Under the pieces are notes generated by a model. The model had not been told where the DNA came from. It saw only the letters and a program-made list of their open reading frames with translations, and made no database searches. Positions 53,172 to 62,074 of a DNA stretch of 64,000 nt are shown in pieces (positions within the stretch are counted from its first letter, which is position 1; every line of letters starts with the position of its first letter). The DNA is from Streptomyces puniciscabiei. GTDB taxonomy: Bacteria > Actinomycetota > Actinomycetes > Streptomycetales > Streptomycetaceae. The translations under genes were made by a program, and so were the position numbers. The stretch covers positions 5,498,001 through 5,562,000 of the forward strand of contig NZ_VFNX01000001.1 of NCBI RefSeq assembly GCF_006715785.1, read 5' to 3'.

Positions 53172-53990
53172 ATGGCACGCGCACGCGTACGGTACGGCGC
53201 ACGGACCGGGCGGGAGATCGCCGCGACGCGCACCGCGAGCGCGCGGCTTCCCGATATCTGGTCCACCGGTGTGGTGGCCGTCTGGGAGACCGACCCGGAC
53301 GCGCTCGCCGCGGTCCTGCCCCCACCGCTGAAACCCACCGGCAGCCCGCTCGTCCGGGTGAACATCAGCGAGGTCGACCTGCCCGGGTACCCGCTCGGCG
53401 CGGGCTCCGTCGCGGTCGCCGCCGCGCACGGCACGGTGGACGGCTGGTACCCGCTGGTCATGCCGATGACCCAGGAGCGCGCCCTGACCGGCGGGCGCGA
53501 GGTCTTCGGCGAGCCCAAGAAGCTCGGCGAGGTGACGGTCGAGCGCGACGGTTCCGCCGTGCGCGCGTCGATGAGCCGGCACGGCATCGCGTTCGTCGAG
53601 GTGCATGGCACGGCCGGCGCCGGGCTGCCGGTGCCGGAGCCGAGCCGCAGGACCGACTTCTACTTCAAGTTCCTTCCCGCCGTGGACGGTTCCGGCTTCG
53701 ACGCCGATCCGGTCCTGGTGCACTGCGTGCGTCACGAGCGCGTGCGCAGGCTGGAGCGGGTCACCGGCGAGGTCGTGCTGCGCGAGTCGGCGTACGACCC
53801 CGTGGCCGACCTTCCGGTGCTGCGCCTGCGCGAGATCACCGTCGGCGAGAAGACCAGCGACCAGAGCGGCCGGGTCGTCGAACGGGTCGACGCCCAGGCC
53901 CTGTTGCCGTACATCCACCAACGCTACGACGACCCGCTGCAGATCCTCGACGGACCACCGGAGTCCGCCTCGTCCGGGGGGAGCGCCTGA
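53172..53990 (+). CDS. Acetoacetate decarboxylase-family protein
   Basis: The 272-residue protein has the acetoacetate decarboxylase fold, with the family lysine pair in REVFGEPKKLGEVTV (residues about 116-117), one of which forms the Schiff base in true decarboxylases. N-terminal AVLPPPLKPTGSPLVRVNIS and C-terminal LREITVGEKTSD are also typical. Many family members instead act as hydrolases or aldolases, so the reaction is not certain. It begins the catabolic operon opposite the TetR gene; ATG at 53172, with a tail overlapping the SDR start by one base. Confidence 0.87.
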   Translation: MARARVRYGARTGREIAATRTASARLPDIWSTGVVAVWETDPDALAAVLPPPLKPTGSPLVRVNISEVDLPGYPLGAGSVAVAAAHGTVDGWYPLVMPMTQERALTGGREVFGEPKKLGEVTVERDGSAVRASMSRHGIAFVEVHGTAGAGLPVPEPSRRTDFYFKFLPAVDGSGFDADPVLVHCVRHERVRRLERVTGEVVLRESAYDPVADLPVLRLREITVGEKTSDQSGRVVERVDAQALLPYIHQRYDDPLQILDGPPESASSGGSA

Positions 53991-54874
53991 TGGACCTCGA
54001 AGCCGGGCAGGTCGCCGTCGTCACCGGGGCGGCGAGCGGGATCGGGCTCGCCCTGGCCCGGCGGTTCGCCGCCGAGGGCCTGAAGGTGGTCCTCGCCGAC
54101 GTGGAGGAGGCCGCCCTGGACAAGGCCGCCGCGGACCTGCGGGCCGAGGGCGCCGAGGTGCACGCGCGCGTGGCAGACGTCGGCGAGCGCGCCCAGGTCA
54201 TGGAGCTGGCGGAGGCGGCGTACGACACCTATGGCGCCGTGCACGTCCTGTGCAACAACGCGGGCGTCGGCTCGGGTGCCGAGGGCCGGATGTGGGAGCA
54301 CGACCCCAACGACTGGCGGTGGGCCTTCGCCGTCAATGTGTGGGGTGTCTTCCATGGCGTCCAGGCGTTCGTACCCAGGATGATCAAGTCGGGTCAACCC
54401 GGTCATGTGGTCAATACATCCTCAGGCGACGGCGGCATCGCACCCCTCCCGACCGCCTCCGTCTACGCGGTCACCAAGGCTGCCGTCGTCACCCTGACGG
54501 AGTCCCTGTACGCGCACCTGAAGGCCGAGCACGCGCGCGTGGGCGCCTCGGTGCTCTTCCCGGGCCCGCACATGCTGCGCACCGGCCTGTGGGAGTCGCA
54601 CCGCAACCGCCCCGCACGCTACGCCAAACAGCGCCCGCGCAGGACCCCGTACCGCAGCCTCGACCAGTGGGAGGCGGCGATGCGCGCGGCCGGCAAGGAG
54701 GTCCGCTTCACGCCCGTCGAGGAGGTCGCCGGCCTCGTCGTGGCCGGCATCCGCGAGGACCGCTTCTGGCTGCTGCCGGCGAGCGAGCACAGCGACGCGC
54801 AGATCCGCGCCCGGGCCCGGTCGATGCTGGACCGGACGAACCCGTCGTACCTCGAAAGCTTCGTCCTGGACTGA
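53990..54874 (+). CDS. SDR-family oxidoreductase
   Basis: The 294-residue protein is a classical SDR: VVTGAASGIGLALARRF (residues about 7-23), the NNAG motif in VLCNNAGVG, a serine in VVNTSSGDGGIAPL and Tyr-x-x-x-Lys in SVYAVTKAAVVTL. It should use NAD(P)H to oxidise or reduce an alcohol or ketone intermediate. It overlaps the decarboxylase stop by one base (TGATG) and is followed after 17 bases by an amidohydrolase gene, with GGAGG before it. Confidence 0.93.
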   Translation: MDLEAGQVAVVTGAASGIGLALARRFAAEGLKVVLADVEEAALDKAAADLRAEGAEVHARVADVGERAQVMELAEAAYDTYGAVHVLCNNAGVGSGAEGRMWEHDPNDWRWAFAVNVWGVFHGVQAFVPRMIKSGQPGHVVNTSSGDGGIAPLPTASVYAVTKAAVVTLTESLYAHLKAEHARVGASVLFPGPHMLRTGLWESHRNRPARYAKQRPRRTPYRSLDQWEAAMRAAGKEVRFTPVEEVAGLVVAGIREDRFWLLPASEHSDAQIRARARSMLDRTNPSYLESFVLD

Positions 54875-54891
54875 ACCGAGAGGAGGCTCTG

Positions 54892-56178
54892 GTGAGCGCA
54901 TACGACGACCCGTACCTGATCATCTCCTCCGACTGCCACGCCGGACTGCCCACCGAGGAGTACCGGCCGTACCTGGAGTCCCGTTTCCACCGGGACTTCG
55001 ACGAGTTCCTCGCGGGCCAGGGCCGGCGCCGCGAGGAGATGACCCGGCTCGGCATCCGCAACGAGACCTTCGCCGACCGGTGGTTCCGGGACAACGAGGA
55101 AGGCCTGCGCGGCGGCTGGGACACCGCGCAGCGCCTGAAGGAGCTCGACGGGGACGGCGTGGCCGCCGAGGTCGTCTTCCCGGACGCCGACGCCGTCGAC
55201 AGCCGCACCGCCGCCCCCTTCGGCGTGGGCCTCGGCCTGTCCGGCGACCACGACCCCGAACTGGGCATGGCGGGCGCCCGGGCCCACAACCGATGGCTCG
55301 CGGACTTCGTCTCCGAGCACCCCGAACGGCACTGCGGGGTCGCCCTGTTGCCCGTCACGGCCCCCGTGGACCAGGTCGTCGCCGAGATCCACCGGGCCCG
55401 GGAGTCCGGCCTCGGCGCCCTGATGATCCCGGCCATGTGGGCGGACAGGGAGCCGTACCACGACCGCCGTTACGACCCCGTGTGGGCGGCCGCCGCCGAG
55501 TGCGGCATGCCGGTGCTCACCCACTCCGGCGCCGCCCCCCGCGAGGAGTACGGCGACCACCTCGGCATCTATGTGAGCGAGGTGACCTGGTGGCCGGCCC
55601 GGCCGCTGTGGTTCCTGCTCTGGTCCGGCGTCTTCGAACGCCACCCTGGGCTGCGTTTCGGCGTCGCCGAGTCCGGCTGCTGGTGGCTGCCGAACCTGCT
55701 GTGGTTCATGGACCGCCTCTACCTCGGCGCGCACGGCGGCAAGAAGCTCTCCCCGTTCGAGGAGCTGAAGCGCCCGCCGCACGAGTACCTGGACCGGCAG
55801 GTCTTCGTCTGCGCCACCAACACCAAGCGGCGTGAGCTGGCCCAGCGCTACGAGATCGGCGTCGACAACATCCTCTGGGGCAGCGACTTCCCGCACCCCG
55901 AGGGCACCTGGCCGGACACGCGCGCGTGGCTGCGCCGTACCTTCCACGACATCCCGGTGAGCGAGACCCGCCGGATGCTCGGACTGGCGGCGGCGGAGGT
56001 CTTCGGCTTCGACATCGGGAAGCTGACCCCGCTCGCCCGCCGCATCGGCCCGGCCCCCGCCGACCTCGGCCAGCCGGCCGACCAGGCGGCCGTGGAGGCG
56101 TCCTGGGCGCGCTCGCGCGAGACGGGCCGGCACTGGCTGACCGGCCAGGACTTCCCGGCGCTGGGGGTGACACGGTGA
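54892..56178 (+). CDS. Amidohydrolase 2-family protein (first of pair)
   Basis: The 428-residue protein has the ACMSD-like amidohydrolase barrel. It starts YLIISSDCHAGLPTEEYRPY, where Asp-Cys-His stands for the metal motif, then MPVLTHSGAAPREEYGDH, and ends the barrel with DNILWGSDFPHPEGTWPDT, whose aspartate is the last ligand. Such enzymes decarboxylate or hydrolyse small carboxylates or esters. GTG at 54892 with AGAGGAGG before it is preferred. It overlaps the next amidohydrolase by four bases (GTGA), so they are translated together and may form a mixed complex. Confidence 0.88.
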   Translation: MSAYDDPYLIISSDCHAGLPTEEYRPYLESRFHRDFDEFLAGQGRRREEMTRLGIRNETFADRWFRDNEEGLRGGWDTAQRLKELDGDGVAAEVVFPDADAVDSRTAAPFGVGLGLSGDHDPELGMAGARAHNRWLADFVSEHPERHCGVALLPVTAPVDQVVAEIHRARESGLGALMIPAMWADREPYHDRRYDPVWAAAAECGMPVLTHSGAAPREEYGDHLGIYVSEVTWWPARPLWFLLWSGVFERHPGLRFGVAESGCWWLPNLLWFMDRLYLGAHGGKKLSPFEELKRPPHEYLDRQVFVCATNTKRRELAQRYEIGVDNILWGSDFPHPEGTWPDTRAWLRRTFHDIPVSETRRMLGLAAAEVFGFDIGKLTPLARRIGPAPADLGQPADQAAVEASWARSRETGRHWLTGQDFPALGVTR

Positions 56179-57401
56179 ACGACCGGTACACGGTGATCTC
56201 CGCCGACTGCCATGCGGGAGCCGATCTCCTGGACTACAGGCCGTACCTGGAGAAGCGCTACCACGACGACTTCGACGTGTGGGCCGCCACCTACGTCAAC
56301 CCCTACGAGGACCTGCTCGCCGACTCGGCCGACCGCAACTGGAACTCCGAACGGCGCCTCGCGGAGCTGGAGGCGGACGGGATCGTCGCGGAGGTGATCT
56401 TCCCGAACACCATCCCGCCGTTCTTCCCGTCCGGCTCGCTCATGGCCCCGCCGCCGACCGCTGCGGACTTCGAGCGGCGCTGGGCGGGCCTGCGCGCCCA
56501 CAACCGCTGGCTCGCGGACTTCTGCGCCGCCGCGCCGGGCCGCCGGGCGGGTGTCTTCCAGATCCTGCTCGGGGACGTCGAGGAGGCCGTCAAGGAGATC
56601 CGGTGGGCCGCCTCGGCGGGCCTGAAGGGCGGCCTCATGCTGCCCGGCACCCCGCCCGGCTCCGGCCTGCCCGAGCTGTACTCGCGGACGTACGACCCGA
56701 TCTGGGCCACGTGCGAGGAGCTCGGCGTCCCCGTCAACCACCACGCCGGCTCGGCCTCCCCGCCGCTCGGCGAGGAACCGGCCGCCCGCGCGGTGTTCAT
56801 GGTGGAGACGACCTGGTTCTCCCACCGCGCCCTGTGGCACCTGGTGTTCGGCGGCGCCTTCCGCCGGCATCCCGAGCTGAGGCTGGTCCTGACCGAACAG
56901 GGCTCCGGCTGGATCCCCGGGGTGCTCGGCATGCTGGACTACTACCACGCCCGCCTGGTCGCGGCGGCCACGAAGGCCGGCACCGCCGAGGCCAAGTTCG
57001 GTGCCGGACTGGCCGACGGCATGGGTGCGGCGCCCTCGCAGGTGTGGCGGGACAACTGCTTCGTCGGCGCCAGCTTCATGCGCCCGCACGAGGTGCCGCT
57101 GCGGGACCGCATCGGCGTCGACAAGATCATGTGGGGCAGCGACTACCCGCACGACGAGGGCACCCATCCCTACACCCGCGAGGCCCTGCGGTTCGCCTAC
57201 GCGGGCGTGCCGCGCGCGGAGGTCGCGGCGATGCTGGGCGGCAACGCGGCCCGCGTCTACGGCTTCGACCTCGCGCTCCTCGACCCCCTCGCGGCGAAGG
57301 TGGGCCCCACGGTGGCCGAGGTGGCCGAGCCCCTGACGGACCCTCCGGCGGACGCGACCAGCCCGGTGTTCGCCCGCGGGGCGTCGGTCCGGGTGTGGTG
57401 A
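56175..57401 (+). CDS. Amidohydrolase 2-family protein (second of pair)
   Basis: The 408-residue protein resembles the preceding gene product: YTVISADCHAGADLLDYRPY, VPVNHHAGSASPPLGEE and DKIMWGSDYPHDEGTHPYT are the corresponding metal and substrate motifs. The two paralogues differ enough to suggest separate substrate roles or a heteromer. GTG at 56175 overlaps the first gene's stop as GTGA. It closes the TetR-controlled operon, about 55 bases before the VIT1-type gene. Confidence 0.88.
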   Translation: MNDRYTVISADCHAGADLLDYRPYLEKRYHDDFDVWAATYVNPYEDLLADSADRNWNSERRLAELEADGIVAEVIFPNTIPPFFPSGSLMAPPPTAADFERRWAGLRAHNRWLADFCAAAPGRRAGVFQILLGDVEEAVKEIRWAASAGLKGGLMLPGTPPGSGLPELYSRTYDPIWATCEELGVPVNHHAGSASPPLGEEPAARAVFMVETTWFSHRALWHLVFGGAFRRHPELRLVLTEQGSGWIPGVLGMLDYYHARLVAAATKAGTAEAKFGAGLADGMGAAPSQVWRDNCFVGASFMRPHEVPLRDRIGVDKIMWGSDYPHDEGTHPYTREALRFAYAGVPRAEVAAMLGGNAARVYGFDLALLDPLAAKVGPTVAEVAEPLTDPPADATSPVFARGASVRVW

Positions 57402-57456
57402 GGAACGAGGTGCGTCGTACGGGTCCGGCGGCCCGGAAGGTGCCATCCTCGGTCCT

Positions 57457-58167
57457 GTGACCGAGCCAACCCACGAAGAGGCCCACGGGGGCGCGCTCGG
57501 CTCGCGGCTGAACTGGCTGCGGGCCGCCGTGCTCGGCGCGAACGACGGCATCGTCTCCACCGCGGGCATCGTCGTCGGCGTGGCCGGCGCGACCCAGAGC
57601 CGGGCCGCCCTGCTCACCGCCGGACTGGCCGGCCTGCTCGCCGGGTCGATGTCCATGGCGGCCGGCGAGTACGTCTCCGTGTCCACCCAGCGCGACTCCG
57701 AGAGGGCCGCGCTGGCCATGGAGAAACGGGAACTGCGGGAGCAGCCGGAGGCCGAGCTGCAGGAGCTGACCACGCTGCTGGAGGAACGCGGGCTGTCCCG
57801 GGACGTGGCCCGGGAGGCCGCCGAACAGCTCACCGCGCGGGACCCGCTCAAGGCGCACGCACGCGTGGAGCTCGGCATCGACCCGGACGAACTGACCAAC
57901 CCGTGGAACGCGGCCTGGGCGAGCTTTCTGTCGTTCACCGTGGGCGCGCTGCTGCCGCTGCTGGCCATCGTGCTGCCGCCGGCCGGCTGGCGGCTCCCGG
58001 TGACCGTGCTCTCCGTGCTGGCCGCGCTCGTGCTGACCGGGTGGAGCAGCGCCCGTCTGGGCGCGGCCGACCCGAAGCCCGCGGTCCTGCGAAACGTGGC
58101 GGGCGGGGCGCTGGCGATGGGAGTCACCTACGCGGCGGGCCGTCTGCTGGGCGCGGCGGGGGTCTGA
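57457..58167 (+). CDS. VIT1/CCC1-family iron/manganese transporter
   Basis: The 236-residue membrane protein matches the VIT family: LRAAVLGANDGIVSTAGIVV, GLAGLLAGSMSMAAGEYVSV, and a cytoplasmic loop rich in Glu (LEERGLSRDVAREAAEQL) between the second and third helices, then SFLSFTVGALLPLLAIVLPP. Members move Fe2+ or Mn2+ out of the cytoplasm or into compartments. GTG at 57457. The final codons and TGA form the start of a 38-base tandem repeat array that continues beyond the gene. Confidence 0.9.
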   Translation: MTEPTHEEAHGGALGSRLNWLRAAVLGANDGIVSTAGIVVGVAGATQSRAALLTAGLAGLLAGSMSMAAGEYVSVSTQRDSERAALAMEKRELREQPEAELQELTTLLEERGLSRDVAREAAEQLTARDPLKAHARVELGIDPDELTNPWNAAWASFLSFTVGALLPLLAIVLPPAGWRLPVTVLSVLAALVLTGWSSARLGAADPKPAVLRNVAGGALAMGVTYAAGRLLGAAGV

Positions 58168-58346
58168 CGTGCGGGCTGGGGCTGTGGGTGCGGTGGGGGT
58201 CTGACGTGCGGGCTGGGGGCTGTGGGTGCGGTGGGGGTCTGGCATGCGGGCTGGGGGTCCTGGGTGCGGCGGGGGTCTGGCATGCGGGCCTTGGGCCGTG
58301 GGTGCGGCGGGGGTCTGACACGCGGGCCGGGGGCCCTGGGCGCGCG
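58158..58346 (+). repeat. Five 38-bp tandem repeats after the VIT1-type gene
   Basis: Units start at 58158 (37 bases), 58195, 58233, 58271 and 58309 (38 bases each), each beginning GGGGGTCTG and containing a GTGGGTGCGG- or GTGGGCGCG-like end. The first includes the TGA stop of the VIT1-type gene. Units differ by several substitutions, so the array is not very recent. At 38 bases it would shift frame with each copy. The rest of the 264-base gap to the alcohol dehydrogenase gene shows only its leader. Confidence 0.88.
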
Positions 58347-58431
58347 GGCCCGGCCGGCGACGGCGTACCGTGAGGTGCGCTCGACCACCCCCTGAGCACC
58401 CGCACCGATCCGCACGAGAAGGACCCTCGCC

Positions 58432-59481
58432 ATGCGCGCCACCACCATCCACGCCCCGTACGACATGCGCGTGGAGGACGTCCCCGAGCCCGTGGTGCAG
58501 CTGCCCACCGACGCCGTGGTGCGGGTGCTGCGCGCCTGCATCTGCGGCAGCGACCTGTGGGCCTACCGGGGCGAGGCGGCCCGGCAGCCGGGCCAGCGCA
58601 TCGGGCACGAGTTCCTCGGTGTCGTGGAGGAGACCGGCTCCGAGGTGAGCACGGTCCGGCGCGGTGACCTGGTGGTCGCGCCGTTCATGTGGTCCGACGG
58701 CGTCTGCGACTACTGCCGCGAGGGCCTGACGACGTCCTGCGAGCACGGCGGCTTCTGGGGCTCCGTCGGCTACGACGGCGGCCAGGGCGAGGCCGTGCGC
58801 GTGCCGTTCGCCGACGGCACCCTCGTCCAGCTCCCCAAGGACGCGGCCTCCGACGACCACCTGCTGTCCGCCCTGCTGACCCTCTCCGACGTCCTCGGCA
58901 CCGGCCACCACGCCGCCCTCGGCGCGGGCGCCCGCCCCGGCGCCACGGTCGCCGTCGTCGGGGACGGCGCGGTCGGCCTGTGCGCGGTACTGGCCGCCAA
59001 GCGGCTGGGCGCCGAGCGGATCATCGCGCTCGGCCGGCACGAGGTCCGCACCGACATCGCGCGCCGCTTCGGCGCCACCGACGTCGTCGCCGAGCGCGGG
59101 GACGCGGCCGTCGAGGCCGTCCGCGAGCTCACCCGCGGCCAGGGCGCGCACGCCGTCGTCGAGGCCGTCGGCACCGAGCAGTCCATGCGGACGGCCGTCA
59201 ACATCACCCGCGACGGCGGCGCCATCGGCTTCGTCGGCGTGCCGCACGGCAGCGGCACCGGCCTCGACCTCGGCGTCATGTTCGACCGGAACATCGCCCT
59301 GCGCGGCGGCGTGGCCCCGGTCCGCGCCTACATCCCGGACCTCCTCCCCGACGTCCTCGACGGCACGATCGACCCCTCGCCGGTGTTCGACATGACCGTG
59401 GACATCGAGGGCGTGCCCGGGGGCTACAAGGCGATGGACGAGCGCACCGCCCTCAAGGTCCTGGTCACGGGCGACCGGTGA
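58432..59481 (+). CDS. Zinc-dependent alcohol dehydrogenase (MDR family)
   Basis: The 349-residue protein has catalytic-zinc motifs ACICGSDLWAYRGEA and QRIGHEFLGVVEETG, a shortened structural-zinc lobe (DGVCDYCREGLTTSCEHGG, three cysteines instead of the usual four) and the NAD(P)-binding GATVAVVGDGAVGLCAVLAA. It should oxidise an alcohol or reduce an aldehyde, substrate unknown. ATG at 58432, with GAAGGAC upstream. It stands alone, convergent with the CopD-type gene after five bases. Confidence 0.92.
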   Translation: MRATTIHAPYDMRVEDVPEPVVQLPTDAVVRVLRACICGSDLWAYRGEAARQPGQRIGHEFLGVVEETGSEVSTVRRGDLVVAPFMWSDGVCDYCREGLTTSCEHGGFWGSVGYDGGQGEAVRVPFADGTLVQLPKDAASDDHLLSALLTLSDVLGTGHHAALGAGARPGATVAVVGDGAVGLCAVLAAKRLGAERIIALGRHEVRTDIARRFGATDVVAERGDAAVEAVRELTRGQGAHAVVEAVGTEQSMRTAVNITRDGGAIGFVGVPHGSGTGLDLGVMFDRNIALRGGVAPVRAYIPDLLPDVLDGTIDPSPVFDMTVDIEGVPGGYKAMDERTALKVLVTGDR

Positions 59482-59485
59482 CCAG

Positions 59486-60496
59486 CTAGCTCCAGCGGAT
59501 CGGCAGCGGCAGTGCGGTGAGCAGACCCGAGACCGCGACGACCGCGCCCAGGGCGATAACCTCGGCCCGCGCGGGCGCGTACGCGGTCAGCGGGTCGCGG
59601 GCGCGGCGCAGCCGGATCCGCGCCCACAGGGCGAGCAGGGCGACGGCGGCGACCAGGATCACCTTGGCCAGCAGGGTGCGTCCGTAGGCCGTCGCCGTCA
59701 GCTGGTCCACGATCGTGCCCGACGGCATGCGGCGCAGCGAACTGCACACGCCCGTCGCGGTGATGGCGGCGAGCAGGAGGGCCGCCACGCGCGCGTAGCG
59801 GCCGAGCAGCGCGGCCCCGGCCGGATCGCCGTGCCACCGCCCGATCAGCCGCAGGGCGTGCAGGAGGCCACCGGCCCACAGCGCCGCGCACGTCAGGTGC
59901 ACCAGCGTCAGGCCCGAGCCCACCAGCGGGCTCTGCTCGGTCGTGGGGTGGGCGCGCAGCGCCTCCGCGACCACCACCGCGGTCAGCGGCCACACCTGGG
60001 ACGCCGGGCGGCGCAGATACGCGCACAGGGCCGCCAGCAGAAAGGCGTTGACCTCCAGCAGGGCCAGCCGGCCGTCGCGGGAGCCGTACAGGCCGCCGAC
60101 GTCGATCTGGCCGGGGGAGTGCGGGATCAGATTGCCGGCGGACACCACCGAGGCGAGCGCCAGCGCGGCGACGAAACCGGCGGTGGTGGCGGGCGGAGCC
60201 CAGCTGCGCGGCCGTTCGGGCGGAGCACCCGGAAGGCGCCGGGCGAGCCGGTGCACGAACAGCTCGCCCAGCGGCACGCTCAGGGCGGCGAACAGCACCG
60301 CGCGCAGCAGCCCGATGCCGCCCACCCCCGGTGCGGCGGCCTCCCCGGTGCCGTGCAGCGCCGCCGACGGGCCGAGCAGGGGGATCAGGGCGCCCAGCAC
60401 CCCCAGGGCCAGGACGGCGACGGCCCGGCCGGTGCCGGAGCGCCGGGGGCGGACCGCCGCGTCGGTCGCCTCGCCGGTCGGTCGTATCGAGCTCAC
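59486..60496 (-). CDS. CopD-family membrane protein
   Basis: The 336-residue protein has about eight hydrophobic segments. The CopD domain is in the C-terminal half: VHLTCAALWAGGLLHALRLI, TGVCSSLRRMPSGTIVDQLT and YGRTLLAKVILVAAVALLAL, with a histidine and a region matched to PF05425. CopD proteins bring copper across the membrane or help copper supply. GTG at 60496 removes an unlikely N-terminal extension. No CopC is fused or adjacent, so a wider role is possible. Confidence 0.85.
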   Translation of the reverse strand: MSSIRPTGEATDAAVRPRRSGTGRAVAVLALGVLGALIPLLGPSAALHGTGEAAAPGVGGIGLLRAVLFAALSVPLGELFVHRLARRLPGAPPERPRSWAPPATTAGFVAALALASVVSAGNLIPHSPGQIDVGGLYGSRDGRLALLEVNAFLLAALCAYLRRPASQVWPLTAVVVAEALRAHPTTEQSPLVGSGLTLVHLTCAALWAGGLLHALRLIGRWHGDPAGAALLGRYARVAALLLAAITATGVCSSLRRMPSGTIVDQLTATAYGRTLLAKVILVAAVALLALWARIRLRRARDPLTAYAPARAEVIALGAVVAVSGLLTALPLPIRWS

Positions 60497-60596
60497 CCCA
60501 TGATCTTCGCCAGTCGTCGCAGAACCGGGCAAGTCCCGGAAAACAACGGGCAGTACGGCATTCCCTGCATACGTACATTTCCGGCCGCCCGCGCGC

Positions 60597-61976
60597 TCAC
60601 CGCCAGCGGGCGCCGTCCGACCCCCACGGCACCGGAGGCCGCGCCCAGTCGGCGGGACCGCCCGCCAAGGACACCGGCGGCAGGGCGTGCCGCAGCCGGC
60701 CGAGCGGGCTGTCCGTCTCGGCCAGCCAGGTGTCCGGGCCCTGGTATGGCGCACCCGTGGCCGCGGCCGGCCGGATCCCGTCGGTCAGCCAGTGCGCGGT
60801 CCGGGCCAGCGCCAGCCGCACCAGTCGGCCGCCCCCGTCGTACGACTGCTCGGTCAGCGCCCGCAGTACGGCCGCCGCCAGCAGGTAGCCGGTGCCGTGG
60901 TCCAGTGCCTGCGCCGGCAGCGCGCCGGGCTCCGTCCCCGAGCCCTCGGTCACGGCGATGCCCGTCGCGACCTGCACCAGGCTGTCGAAGCCGCGCCGCC
61001 CGCCCCAGGGGCCGTACGCGCCCCATGCCGAGACCTGCGCCACCACCAGGCCGGGCCGGCGTGCGCACAGCGCCTTCGGCGAGAGCCCGAACCGGTCGAG
61101 GGCGCCCGGCCGGTAGCCGGTGACGACCACGTCGGCCGTGGCCAGCAGCTCCTCGAGGGTGTCGCCGCCGGTGGCGAGGTCGAGCGTCGCCGACCGCTTC
61201 CCAAAGCCCGTGTCGGCGTGCTGGTCGGGGAGCTCGGGCAGCCAGGGGGCGTCCACGCGGAGCACGTCCGCGCCGAGCAGGGCGAGGGTGCGGGTGGCGA
61301 CCGGGCCGGCCAGCACCCGGGTCAGGTCCAGCACGCGCACTCCAGCGGCGGGGAGCAGGGGAGTGGTGGCGGGATCGAGCGGGGCGAGCACGCGTGCGGG
61401 CGCGGAGTCGAGGCGCTCGAGCTCGACCAGCGGGCGTGCGGTCACCTCGGCGGCCTGCTCGGTGACCGCCCACTCCTTCGGGGTGCGCAGGGCCACGGCG
61501 AGGCCGCCGGCGCCGCACACCGCCTCCTCGACCTCCACCGCGGACCGCTCGGCGAGCAGACCGGCCACCGCCTCCGGCGAGGCGTCCGCCGGCAGGCCCA
61601 GCGCGCCGAGCAACCGGGTTCGGTGGTGCGGGTAGTTGGCGTGGGTGCGCACCCAGCCGTCGGCCGTCCGCCAGAACCGCGACAGCGGCGCAAAGGAGAC
61701 CGGTGCGCGCCCGTCGACCAGCAGGTTCCGTTCACTGTGGAAGGCGGCCGCCACGGCGCCGTCGTCGACCCGGACGCCGGGCACCTCGGTGAGCCCGGCG
61801 CGCCGGGCCGCCAGTTCCGCGGCTGCCAGCGCGCAGACGCCGACGCACGCGCGCGCCAGCTGCCGTACGGGAAGCCGCGCCGGAAGAGCGCCGGGGCGCT
61901 CTTCCGGCGTCACGCGGGAGACGAGGGCGGGGTCGCCGCCCAGTGCGGTCCATGCCACCTCGATGTCAGCAGTCAT
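60597..61976 (-). CDS. Class-III CoA-transferase family protein (CaiB/BaiF)
   Basis: The 459-residue product, from ATG at 61976, has class-III CoA-transferase segments: VRVLDLTRVLAGPVATRTLA, LGADVLRVDAP, FGKRSATLDLATGGDTLEEL, VVVTGYRPGALDRFGLSP and AWGAYGPWGGRRGFDSLVQV, with an extra N-terminal half. Such enzymes move CoA between carboxylic acids. The N-terminal part may be a second, degenerate copy. The gene sits behind an AT-rich double palindrome (61997-62020) that probably controls it; no regulator gene is adjacent. An ATG at 61994 is in frame but would overlap that region. Confidence 0.86.
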   Translation of the reverse strand: MTADIEVAWTALGGDPALVSRVTPEERPGALPARLPVRQLARACVGVCALAAAELAARRAGLTEVPGVRVDDGAVAAAFHSERNLLVDGRAPVSFAPLSRFWRTADGWVRTHANYPHHRTRLLGALGLPADASPEAVAGLLAERSAVEVEEAVCGAGGLAVALRTPKEWAVTEQAAEVTARPLVELERLDSAPARVLAPLDPATTPLLPAAGVRVLDLTRVLAGPVATRTLALLGADVLRVDAPWLPELPDQHADTGFGKRSATLDLATGGDTLEELLATADVVVTGYRPGALDRFGLSPKALCARRPGLVVAQVSAWGAYGPWGGRRGFDSLVQVATGIAVTEGSGTEPGALPAQALDHGTGYLLAAAVLRALTEQSYDGGGRLVRLALARTAHWLTDGIRPAAATGAPYQGPDTWLAETDSPLGRLRHALPPVSLAGGPADWARPPVPWGSDGARWR

Positions 61977-61996
61977 GACTACACTATGCATCATTG

Positions 61997-62020
61997 ATTG
62001 ATCAATATTGATTGAATCAA
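61997..62020 (-). promoter_or_regulatory. AT-rich double palindrome upstream of the CoA-transferase gene
   Basis: ATTGATCAAT (61997-62006) and TTGATTGAATCAA (62008-62020) are two perfect palindromes side by side, 20 bases from the CoA-transferase ATG. The surrounding about 45 bases are strongly AT-rich in a GC-rich genome, usual for a promoter with a repressor site. No regulator is coded next door, so the binder is unknown. Confidence 0.6.
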
Positions 62021-62074
62021 CCTCGATGCTGGACGGGTGCCGAGTGCCCCTACTCGGTCATTGACTTGACCGGC

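Noticed and set aside
53605..54891. Long N-terminal extension of the first amidohydrolase through the SDR gene
   Set aside because: The frame is open through the overlapping SDR gene, but GTG 54892 has a good ribosome-binding site and gives the family-typical N-terminus.
58158..58346. Possible CRISPR array
   Set aside because: The 38-base units are directly adjacent with no spacers and no cas genes are near; it is a plain tandem repeat.
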